NCBI GenBank assembly: GCA_002426795.1
Contig: DINQ01000015.1
Span: 124,001-188,000, forward strand
Reading direction: 5' to 3'
Origin: Bacteroidales bacterium UBA5536
Lineage (GTDB): Bacteria; Bacteroidota; Bacteroidia; Bacteroidales; F082
DNA length: 64,000 nt
Positions 15,861-23,488 of this stretch are shown piece after piece. Each line of letters opens with the position of its first letter. The first letter of the stretch is position 1. A program made the translations under genes and the position numbers. The notes beneath the pieces were generated by a model. The model did no database searches. It was not told the DNA's origin and worked only from the letters and a program-made list of their open reading frames with translations.

Positions 15861-17108
15861 ATGTTGTTAATTATCCGCCTCATCGCAGAAAGCTTTCGCT
15901 TCGCCGTTTCAGCATTGGTTGTCAACAAGGTACGAACAATTTTGTCGTTGTTGGGCATAACCATTGGTATTTTCTCGATCATCTCTGTTTTTTCAGTTTT
16001 CGACAGCCTCGAAAAAGCCATACGAGATAATATTAACTCACTGGGCGACAATGTGTTATTTATACAAAAGTGGCCATGGATGATGGGTGGAAATGATTAT
16101 CCATGGTGGAAATACTGGCAACGTCCTGAAGCCAGTTTGCGCGAAATGAGCGAGATGCAAAAGCGCAGTTCGGCCGCTGATGCATTTGCTTTTATGGTTA
16201 CAGTTAACAGAAATGTCAGCCATTTGAGCACAACGGTTGAAAGTGTTAGCATCAATGCCGTTTCGCAGGATTATGCCCGGGTGATGCCTTTCGACCTGGA
16301 GTCGGGGCGTTATTTTACGCCACTCGAATCGCAGAGTGGACGCAATGTAATCATCATCGGAGCCGAAGTAGCAGAAGCACTCTTTCCAGGTAAAAACCCC
16401 ATTGGTAGATCAGTGAAGGTTTTTGGTCTTCGGATGGATGTCATTGGCTTGATGCAAAAAAGTGGAGACAATATTTTCGGAAATTCAAATGATAAATCTG
16501 CGTTTATCCCGATCAACTTTGCCCGAAACGTGATTGATTTGCGGGGAGTAGGTTCGAGCATCGTGGTGCGCGCCAAAGAAGGTGTTTCGAACGATGAATT
16601 AAAAGATGAGATAACGGGAATTATGCGCTCCATCAGAAAGTTGAAACCCGCTGCCGAAGATAATTTTGCCGTGAACGAAATGGATATCATCAACCGTGGT
16701 TTTGACCAGCTGTTTGGCGTGATCGCCATCGTCGGTTGGATTATCGGAGGATTTTCGCTCCTCGTTGGTGGTTTCGGCATCGCCAACATCATGTTTGTGT
16801 CGGTAAAGGAAAGAACCAGCCAAATAGGGATTCAAAAATCATTGGGTGCCAAAAACTATTTTGTTTTGCTGCAGTTTTTGATCGAGGCAGTGTTCTTGTC
16901 CGTTATGGGAGGTATTGTAGGATTGTTGATTGTGTTTTCTATTGCCCTAATAATCAGCAATACAACAAGCTTCGAAATGCTCTTGTCTCTCAAAAATGTG
17001 ATGCTTGGGCTGGTTGTTTCAGCCTTTATTGGACTGGTTTCCGGCTTTATTCCAGCTTGGTCTGCCTCGCGACTTGACCCGGTTGAAGCCATGCGTTCAA
17101 ATTTCTGA
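15861..17108 (+). CDS. MacB-like ABC transporter permease (FtsX family)
   Basis: 415 residues. One N-terminal membrane helix (about 20-40, KVRTILSLLGITIGIFSII), a large periplasmic MacB_PCD domain (about 50-280), and three C-terminal FtsX helices (about 290-320, 340-365, 375-400) ending PVEAMRSNF. Such permeases act in efflux or lipoprotein/mechanical signalling with an ABC ATPase. No ATPase is encoded next to it, so it must pair with one elsewhere. It has a short divergent region with purH, and recJ follows after about 150 bases. Confidence 0.9.
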   Translation: MLLIIRLIAESFRFAVSALVVNKVRTILSLLGITIGIFSIISVFSVFDSLEKAIRDNINSLGDNVLFIQKWPWMMGGNDYPWWKYWQRPEASLREMSEMQKRSSAADAFAFMVTVNRNVSHLSTTVESVSINAVSQDYARVMPFDLESGRYFTPLESQSGRNVIIIGAEVAEALFPGKNPIGRSVKVFGLRMDVIGLMQKSGDNIFGNSNDKSAFIPINFARNVIDLRGVGSSIVVRAKEGVSNDELKDEITGIMRSIRKLKPAAEDNFAVNEMDIINRGFDQLFGVIAIVGWIIGGFSLLVGGFGIANIMFVSVKERTSQIGIQKSLGAKNYFVLLQFLIEAVFLSVMGGIVGLLIVFSIALIISNTTSFEMLLSLKNVMLGLVVSAFIGLVSGFIPAWSASRLDPVEAMRSNF

Positions 17109-17257
17109 TTAAAGTCCCGGCTACTTTTCACTGAAACCTATTTGTGGCTGAAACAGGGCAGGATTGATTGGGTAATAAATTTATTCGGACGTTCGCGCTT
17201 GTTTGGCGTGAAATCCTTGATTTTTATTGTTAATTTTACACAAATAAATTGGCAGCA

Positions 17258-19009
17258 ATGGAAAACAGGTGGATATTGAAGCAAGCTGGTGAACCGCAGG
17301 TGATTAAGCATCTTGCGGAAGTGCTTCAAATCAATGAACACCTTGCCAACCTGCTAACACAGCGCAATATTGCCACCTTTGATGAGGCAAAATATTTCTT
17401 CAGGCCTCAGCTTTCACACCTGCACGATCCTTTTTTGATGAAGGATATGGACAAGGCCGTTAGCCGCGTTCTGCAAGCCATTGACGAAAACGAGAAAATT
17501 CTGATTTATGGCGACTACGATGTAGATGGTACAACAGCAGTGGCACTGGTGTATTCTTACCTGAAAAAATTCTTCAAAAAACGCATTGAGTTTTATATTC
17601 CTGATCGTTACGACGAAGGCTATGGCATTTCTTACAAAGGAATTGATTATGCTGCCGAAACAGGCGTAAACCTCGTTATCGCGCTCGATTGTGGCATCAA
17701 GGCTGTAGAAAAGATCAGGTATGCCAACGAAAGAAAGGTCGATTTTATCATTTGCGACCATCACCGGCCAGGCGACGAACTGCCACCTGCTGTGGCCGTA
17801 CTTGATTCCAAACGTGCCGATTGTGATTATCCTTTCAAGGAATTGTCAGGTGCAGGCGTTGGGTTTAAACTCATTTCGGCGCTTGCCCAAAAACAAAATG
17901 AACCCGAAAAACTGGTTTACCAATACCTCGATCTGGTTGCAGTGAGCATTGCTGCCGACATTGTTCCTATCACGGGCGAAAACAGGGTTTTGGCATATTA
18001 TGGGCTGAAGTTGTTAAATACAAAGCCACGTCCTGGTTTTGAGGCTGTGCTGAATTATGCCAATGTGGTACGACGCAAAGAAGAGGAAAAGCGCGAAAAC
18101 AGTGTGCTTACGCGTGAACTGACTATCAGCGATTTGGTTTTTCTGATAGGTCCGCGTATCAATGCTGCAGGTCGCATCGAAAAGGCAAGCGATTCAGTGC
18201 GATTACTGATTGCCGATAAGATGAGCCACGCCCAAAAACTGGCCGAGGCCATCAACGATCTGAATACTGAGCGTCGTAGTCTCGACAACCAGATTACCGA
18301 AGAAGCTCTTGCTATGCTCGAGGCCGACAAAGAAAACAGAAAAGCCAAGAGTACTGTGCTATACAACGAAAACTGGCACAAGGGGGTTATTGGAATCGTT
18401 GCTTCCAGGCTCACCGATACGTATTACCGCCCTACCATTATTCTCACACGTTCTAACAACCTTGTAACCGGCTCGGCGCGTTCGGTAAAGAATTTCGATG
18501 TATATGATGCCATCGATCAGTGTTCTGATTTGCTGGAACATTTTGGCGGTCACAAATATGCTGCCGGCCTTTCGATGAAAGAAGAAAACCTTGAACGATT
18601 CAGGCAGAAGTTTCATGAATATGTTCGCAACCATTGCGACGATGAGATGCTGATTCCTGAAATTGAAATCGACCTCAAAATCAATTTTGGAGATATTGAC
18701 GCCAAATTCATGCGGATTTTAAAACAGTTTTCGCCTTTTGGTCCTGGCAATATGTCGCCTGTTTTTCAAACCGATCAGGTAATTGACACGGGCCGATCAC
18801 GCATTGTCGGCAAAAACCACCTGAAACTTGATTTAATGCAGACCACCAGTCGCAGTCAGGCTTTTTCGGGTATTGCTTTTCAGCAGGGCGAACATTTCGA
18901 GCGCATCCGCAGTGGCGAAGCATTCAGTATTGTATACCACCTCGAAGAAAACGAATGGCAAAACAGGGTCACGCTTCAACTCAACGTGAAAGACATTAAA
19001 TTCAATTAA
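17258..19009 (+). CDS. recJ: Single-stranded-DNA-specific exonuclease RecJ
   Basis: 583 residues. 5'-3' ssDNA exonuclease in recombination and mismatch repair. Catalytic DHH-family motifs are visible: LIYGDYDVDGTTAVAL (motif I), ALDCGIKAVEKI, the DHH motif CDHHRPGDELPPAVAVLDSK (III) and SGAGVGFKL. The DHHA1 part has VIGIVASRLTDTYYRPTI and GSARSVKNFDVYDAI, with the GGHKYAAGLSM motif near 430. An OB domain closes the protein (FSPFGPGNMSPVF). The frame could begin at a TTG 9 bases upstream; I use the ATG at 17258 (MENRWILKQ). Confidence 0.96.
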   Translation: MENRWILKQAGEPQVIKHLAEVLQINEHLANLLTQRNIATFDEAKYFFRPQLSHLHDPFLMKDMDKAVSRVLQAIDENEKILIYGDYDVDGTTAVALVYSYLKKFFKKRIEFYIPDRYDEGYGISYKGIDYAAETGVNLVIALDCGIKAVEKIRYANERKVDFIICDHHRPGDELPPAVAVLDSKRADCDYPFKELSGAGVGFKLISALAQKQNEPEKLVYQYLDLVAVSIAADIVPITGENRVLAYYGLKLLNTKPRPGFEAVLNYANVVRRKEEEKRENSVLTRELTISDLVFLIGPRINAAGRIEKASDSVRLLIADKMSHAQKLAEAINDLNTERRSLDNQITEEALAMLEADKENRKAKSTVLYNENWHKGVIGIVASRLTDTYYRPTIILTRSNNLVTGSARSVKNFDVYDAIDQCSDLLEHFGGHKYAAGLSMKEENLERFRQKFHEYVRNHCDDEMLIPEIEIDLKINFGDIDAKFMRILKQFSPFGPGNMSPVFQTDQVIDTGRSRIVGKNHLKLDLMQTTSRSQAFSGIAFQQGEHFERIRSGEAFSIVYHLEENEWQNRVTLQLNVKDIKFN

Positions 19010-19023
19010 AAAAGATAGCCTTA

Positions 19024-19569
19024 TTAGCTTTTTCCTTCCTGCAGGCCTTTGAGGTTGAAAGCAAACCAAATCATTACAAAACCGAAAAACAGCGCCAGCA
19101 ATCCACTCACAATTACAAGTGTTTTAATAGCGGCGAACGGATTCAAAAGCAGCAAAGCTCCAAACAGTAAACTCACGATTGCATTTACCAGAAAGAAATT
19201 CTTGTTTGCGATGTTTTGCCCGATATCAACCAGCGCGATTAGCTGGATAATGCCTAGCACAATGGCCCATATGCCAATAAGAGACACAAAAAAGCTGATA
19301 GTTTCAACAGTATAGACCAAAATCAGAATCCCAAGTAAAAGTAATACGATAGCCTCAGCTAAGATAACACCGTAAGGAATTTGCTTTTTGGCCCTGTTGT
19401 AGGCCACGAAAGCAAAGATGATGCCTGCAAGTAAAATGATAATGCCCGTATAACGGGCCACAACGATCAAGGTGTCGTCAGGGAGAAAAAGGGCCAGAAA
19501 TCCATAAATCAATGCGATTACGCCATTCAGCGCAAACGACCACCAATTGCGAACAATACGAGTTGACAT
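19024..19569 (-). CDS. HdeD-family (DUF308) membrane protein
   Basis: 181 residues made of about six membrane helices arranged in three repeats, each with a small-residue-rich pattern (LNGVIALIYGFLALFLP, LAEAIVLLLLGILILVY, VNAIVSLLFGALLLLNP), the DUF308/HdeD signature. In enterics HdeD relates to acid resistance, but most homologues have no proven role. It follows the LysE-type gene by 19 bases on the same strand and is likely the last member of the GH3-LysE-HdeD group. It ends 14 bases from the convergent recJ stop. Confidence 0.88.
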   Translation of the reverse strand: MSTRIVRNWWSFALNGVIALIYGFLALFLPDDTLIVVARYTGIIILLAGIIFAFVAYNRAKKQIPYGVILAEAIVLLLLGILILVYTVETISFFVSLIGIWAIVLGIIQLIALVDIGQNIANKNFFLVNAIVSLLFGALLLLNPFAAIKTLVIVSGLLALFFGFVMIWFAFNLKGLQEGKS

Positions 19570-19588
19570 AGCTGAAATTATTAATGAA

Positions 19589-20263
19589 TTAGGTTGTTAG
19601 AACAGCATCAAAGATAACACGTCCGATGAGATAAAAACCAAATATTATCAGGCCGGCACCAGCCAGCTTATTGAAAAGCTGAATCATTTTTGGAGTCAGG
19701 AATTTTTTCAACGAAAAAGCCGCATAAGCTTTTAGTAAATCACTGATTAGCACAACGATCAGTGTTCCGCTGAAAAATGTCGTCAGCTTATGTTCGTCAC
19801 CCCCCAAACGGGCCGAAATACCAACTACAACACCAACCCAGAAAATCCACACAAAGGGATTAACAATATTCATAAAAAAGCCTTTGGCAATAAATGTGAT
19901 CCAGGGAGGCCCTTTTACGACGATCGGAAGGTCGTTGTTATCCTTGTCAGAATCATTATCCGTGTCTTTTGGTTCGGCCACTTTGCGGCTATAAGTCACG
20001 AGCCCGAATATAATCAGAACCACTCCTGCAGTGATACCAAACCAAAAATAATTGGAAGGCTCGGTCACAATCTGTATAGAGCCCATCAGGCACAAAACCA
20101 CCATCAGCAAATCGTTGAGAAAAATTCCAAAGGCAAGCAGTGAAGCTGATTTGAAACCGCGGTGAATACTTGTCTGTACTAATGCAAAGAAAGCCGGACC
20201 AAAACCAAAAAAAGTGGCCAGGGTCAGTCCAAGAAGCATGCCTTCAAAAAAGAGATGACTCAT
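19589..20263 (-). CDS. LysE-family amino-acid exporter-like protein
   Basis: 224 residues with the LysE/RhtB pattern: N-terminal FGFGPAFFALVQTSIHRGFKSA, several membrane helices, a charged cytoplasmic loop (KDTDNDSDKDNND, about 105-118), and NIVNPFVWIFWVGVVVG in the middle. LysE proteins export amino acids or their derivatives. Substrate is unknown. It is placed 6 bases after the GH3-type gene and 19 before the HdeD gene, which invites the idea that it exports a GH3 product. Confidence 0.88.
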   Translation of the reverse strand: MSHLFFEGMLLGLTLATFFGFGPAFFALVQTSIHRGFKSASLLAFGIFLNDLLMVVLCLMGSIQIVTEPSNYFWFGITAGVVLIIFGLVTYSRKVAEPKDTDNDSDKDNNDLPIVVKGPPWITFIAKGFFMNIVNPFVWIFWVGVVVGISARLGGDEHKLTTFFSGTLIVVLISDLLKAYAAFSLKKFLTPKMIQLFNKLAGAGLIIFGFYLIGRVIFDAVLTT

Positions 20264-20269
20264 TCCAAA

Positions 20270-21817
20270 TTACTCCAAAAAACCTTTTTCGCGCAGATAG
20301 CGCTCCCATTCCTCAAGACGTTCGCCCTTGAGCACCCGCGGGAATTTGTTTGCACTGCCTTCTTTTCCTTTCATTTTCATGTAGTCGTAAAATACAGAAG
20401 AAGGAAGAATTTTAATAAATAATTTACTGATGGCCTCCATGCGTTCGACCATATAATCGTCGTTGAGCAGTTTGAGGCTTTCATCAATCTTTCGGATGGC
20501 GATGTCCGGATCAATCTGATCATCGGTTCCAAGGTACCACCGATGGGCAAACAAGGATCCGTGTCGCAATCCGGCAACCGAAAACTCTCTGACTTCAATA
20601 TTGAACTCTTCCTGCAACAATTCAACGGCACGGTTCATGTTTTCCTGCGACAGATGCTCTCCGCACAAACTCAGGTAATGCTTGGTGCGACCTGTGATCA
20701 CTATTTCACACTTGCTTACGTTGGTAAATTTGATGGTGTCTCCAATCAGGTAACGCCAGGCGCCGGCATTAGTCGATAGCAACAAGGCATACTCCACATC
20801 GTTTTTGGCCTCTTCGAGCGTAACAGTTTTGGGCTTGGGATACATATTGCCTTCATCATCGAAGTTCTCGTTATTGAAAGGCACAAACTCGAAATAGATT
20901 CCGTTGTCAACGATGAGCTCCATGGTGCGCTTGTCGAGGCTGTTTTGATAAGCAATATATCCCTCTGAAGCCAGATAACTTTCTGAATAAATCATTGGCT
21001 TACCGAACAATTTTTCAAAACTCTTTACATATGGCGCAAACGAAACACCACTGTGCACATAAACGGTCAGGTTTGGCCACAGATCATGAATAGTATTGAG
21101 GTTGTATTCTTTGATGATCCGTTCGAGTAAAATCTGCACCCAGGCAGGTACACCAACGATAACACCAATATCCCAGCTTGGCGCTTTTTTCACCATTTCG
21201 TTTAGCTTGGTAGCCCATTCGTGGGCTTTTGATATGCGCTTTCCAGGTTTGTAAAAATGCTGAAACCAAAAGGGTAGGTTTCCGGCTGTGATACCCGATA
21301 AATCACCGGCATAGTAGGTGCCATTGTATTGCAAATGCGTACTTCCTCCAATCATCAGCATTCCCTTTTCGTAAAAATGAACCGGGAAATTGTATTTCGA
21401 AGTGGAAACCAGCTGACGCACACTCGCGCGTTTGATAGACGAAAGCATATCAGCTGTTACAGGAATATGCTTGCTCGACGACTCAGAAGTCCCCGAACTC
21501 AGCGCAAAATATTTCACACGACCCGGCCAGCATACATAGGCTTCGCCGTTGAGTGCCCTGTACCACCACTTTTTGTACATGGAGTTGTAATCGAAAACAG
21601 GAACTTTTTCTCTAAAAGTATTGAAAACCTCATCGGAGTTGATGATTTTCTGAAAATCGTAATACTCGCCAAAAGCCGTGAATTGCGCTTTTCGCATGAG
21701 TTTTTTCAATTCACTTTTCTGTGCTTCAATGGGATTGAGTCGTTGTTTCTTTAGCTCAACAGGCATATTTCGCAACTCATAGGCCTTTTTGATAATCGTA
21801 CCGAGTATGGGCATCAT
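20270..21817 (-). CDS. GH3 family (acyl acid-amido synthetase-like) protein
   Basis: 515 residues. The GH3 fold belongs to the adenylate-forming superfamily; plant members conjugate amino acids to jasmonate or auxin. Visible motifs include the P-loop-like ALSSGTSESSSKHIPVT (about 91-107) typical of GH3/firefly enzymes, YSESYLASEGYIAYQN, and near the C-terminal side GAWRYLIGDTIKFTNV and IVITGRTKHYLSLCGEHLSQ. The bacterial substrates are not known. A -7 element TATTTTTG lies at 21843-21836 on the minus strand, so the longer frame (TTG at 21838) is unlikely and I use the ATG at 21817 (MMPILG). It is the first gene of a three-gene group with LysE and HdeD-type genes. Confidence 0.9.
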   Translation of the reverse strand: MMPILGTIIKKAYELRNMPVELKKQRLNPIEAQKSELKKLMRKAQFTAFGEYYDFQKIINSDEVFNTFREKVPVFDYNSMYKKWWYRALNGEAYVCWPGRVKYFALSSGTSESSSKHIPVTADMLSSIKRASVRQLVSTSKYNFPVHFYEKGMLMIGGSTHLQYNGTYYAGDLSGITAGNLPFWFQHFYKPGKRISKAHEWATKLNEMVKKAPSWDIGVIVGVPAWVQILLERIIKEYNLNTIHDLWPNLTVYVHSGVSFAPYVKSFEKLFGKPMIYSESYLASEGYIAYQNSLDKRTMELIVDNGIYFEFVPFNNENFDDEGNMYPKPKTVTLEEAKNDVEYALLLSTNAGAWRYLIGDTIKFTNVSKCEIVITGRTKHYLSLCGEHLSQENMNRAVELLQEEFNIEVREFSVAGLRHGSLFAHRWYLGTDDQIDPDIAIRKIDESLKLLNDDYMVERMEAISKLFIKILPSSVFYDYMKMKGKEGSANKFPRVLKGERLEEWERYLREKGFLE

Positions 21818-21835
21818 GTTAATAGTTGTCTTAGG

Positions 21836-21843
21836 CAAAAATA
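21836..21843 (-). promoter_or_regulatory. Candidate -7 element (TATTTTTG) for the GH3-LysE-HdeD group
   Basis: TATTTTTG on the minus strand matches TAnnTTTG and lies 18 bases before the ATG at 21817. No convincing -33 TTG was found. Confidence 0.4.
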
Positions 21844-22060
21844 GGAAAAAAACAGATTCTTATTCTGCAGATAGCCTACTGGCTGATCGGTCGAGCGTTT
21901 ATTTATTTAATTCACAGATAAACAAATAGTTGCAGCATTCAGTTTAAATAACATCAGTTTTGATTTAAGCGGGCATCCCGTTTATGATTGGATAAAATGC
22001 AACAAATCGTCTGTGGGTATTGGTTAAATTCGCTACTTTTCGGCTTAAATTATACTTATT

Positions 22061-23422
22061 ATGGGCAAACTTGTCATTTTTTCCACACTATTACTGGCAT
22101 CTTTATGTTGTCTGAATGTCCGGGCTCAGGAGGCAGCGAACGAAGAAAATAAGTCGGTTAAAACTGGTTGGAATTTTGGGCTTTTGCCAGCCGTTTCGTA
22201 CAATTCAGATTTAGGATTCCAGTACGGAGGACTGATCAATTTTTTTGATTATGGCGATGGAAGCCGCTACCCGAATTATAACCAGTCAATTTATTTTGAA
22301 GCTTCGCGCTACACCAAGGGTAGTGGTTTATTGCGTTTTTTTTACGACTCTGATCAATTGATCAAAAATATCCGCACTACTTTCGATATGAGTTATATGC
22401 CTGAACAGGCTATCGATTTTCTGGGCTTCAACGGATACGATGCGGTGTACAACAGCGACTGGGCCGATCAGGATGCAGCAACTTACCGTTCGAGGATGTT
22501 TTACAAGCATCGCCGCACCATGTGGCGGATACACCTGGATATCAATGGACCTTTGCTTGGCTCCAATTTTCGCTGGGCTGGAGGCCTTGAGTTTTACGAC
22601 ATCAAAACTGCCTCGGTCGATATCGACAAACTCAACAAAGGCAAATCAGATGACGAACTCCTACCATCGCATGATCAAGTCCCAGGTCTGTTCGAGTTGT
22701 ATCAGCGTTGGGGAATGATTCCTGAAGGCGAGGCTTCGGGTGGCCGCTTTCTGGCGTTCAAAGCCGGATTGGTTTACGACACGCGCAATTTCCAGCCAAG
22801 CCCAACAAAGGGTGTCTGGACAGATGTAATATTGTACGTGGTTCCAAAGTCGTTTTCGAATCTCGAAGAGGGATTTGCCCGTCTGAGCATCACGCACAGG
22901 CAGTATTTTTCAATCATCAACGACAGGCTGTGGTTTGCAGGTCGACTAGGCTGGCAATCGACCATTGGCGGCCATGTGCCTTTTTACGTGCAGCCACTTA
23001 TGATTACTACCCAGCTCAAAGGCTCGTATTCAGAAGGCCTGGGTGGCCAGCGTTCGTTGCGCGGAATTATCCGGAACCGTGTGGTGGGCGATGCTTTTGT
23101 ATACGGAAATGCCGAATTGAGAGCAAAAATTTACAAGACCCGACGCTTTAACCAAAACTTTTACGTGGCACTCAATACTTTTTTAGATGCTGGAATGGTA
23201 ACTAAAAAAATTGATTGGATCGTTGCCACAAACCTCAACGACATGATTGATGACCCGGAAAATTACTTCAATACAGGAAGTGAAAAATTACACTGGAGCA
23301 CGGGTGCCGGCGTTAAACTGGTGATGAACGAAAACTTTATTTTGTCGGGCGAATACGGTTTAGCGCTTGATCAGCAGGATGGCAGTAGCGGTTTGTACAT
23401 CGGGCTAAATTATTTATTTTAG
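22061..23422 (+). CDS. Outer-membrane beta-barrel protein, Omp85/BamA-like
   Basis: 453 residues. Signal peptide (VIFSTLLLASLCCLNVRAQ). The rest alternates as amphipathic beta strands and ends in GLYIGLNYLF, an aromatic C-terminus typical of barrels. The segment GLGGQRSLRGIIRNRVVGDA resembles the loop-6 VRGY/F-type motif of Omp85 barrels (LRG), followed by NAELRAKIY and AFLDAGMV-like pattern (LNTFLDAGMVT). POTRA domains are absent, so it is a POTRA-less Omp85-type barrel, perhaps a lipid or small-protein pore. It is transcribed alone and is followed by a strong terminator. Confidence 0.82.
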   Translation: MGKLVIFSTLLLASLCCLNVRAQEAANEENKSVKTGWNFGLLPAVSYNSDLGFQYGGLINFFDYGDGSRYPNYNQSIYFEASRYTKGSGLLRFFYDSDQLIKNIRTTFDMSYMPEQAIDFLGFNGYDAVYNSDWADQDAATYRSRMFYKHRRTMWRIHLDINGPLLGSNFRWAGGLEFYDIKTASVDIDKLNKGKSDDELLPSHDQVPGLFELYQRWGMIPEGEASGGRFLAFKAGLVYDTRNFQPSPTKGVWTDVILYVVPKSFSNLEEGFARLSITHRQYFSIINDRLWFAGRLGWQSTIGGHVPFYVQPLMITTQLKGSYSEGLGGQRSLRGIIRNRVVGDAFVYGNAELRAKIYKTRRFNQNFYVALNTFLDAGMVTKKIDWIVATNLNDMIDDPENYFNTGSEKLHWSTGAGVKLVMNENFILSGEYGLALDQQDGSSGLYIGLNYLF

Positions 23423-23437
23423 GGACAGGAATAGCAT

Positions 23438-23474
23438 AAAAAAAGGAGGATTCAAATCGAATCCTCCTTTTTTA
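23438..23474. terminator. Bidirectional rho-independent terminator
   Basis: AAAAAAAGGAGGATTC and GAATCCTCCTTTTTT pair over about 15 bases with a 5-base loop, between convergent genes ending at 23422 and 23489. Confidence 0.92.
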
Positions 23475-23488
23475 TGTTGTAAATCAGA

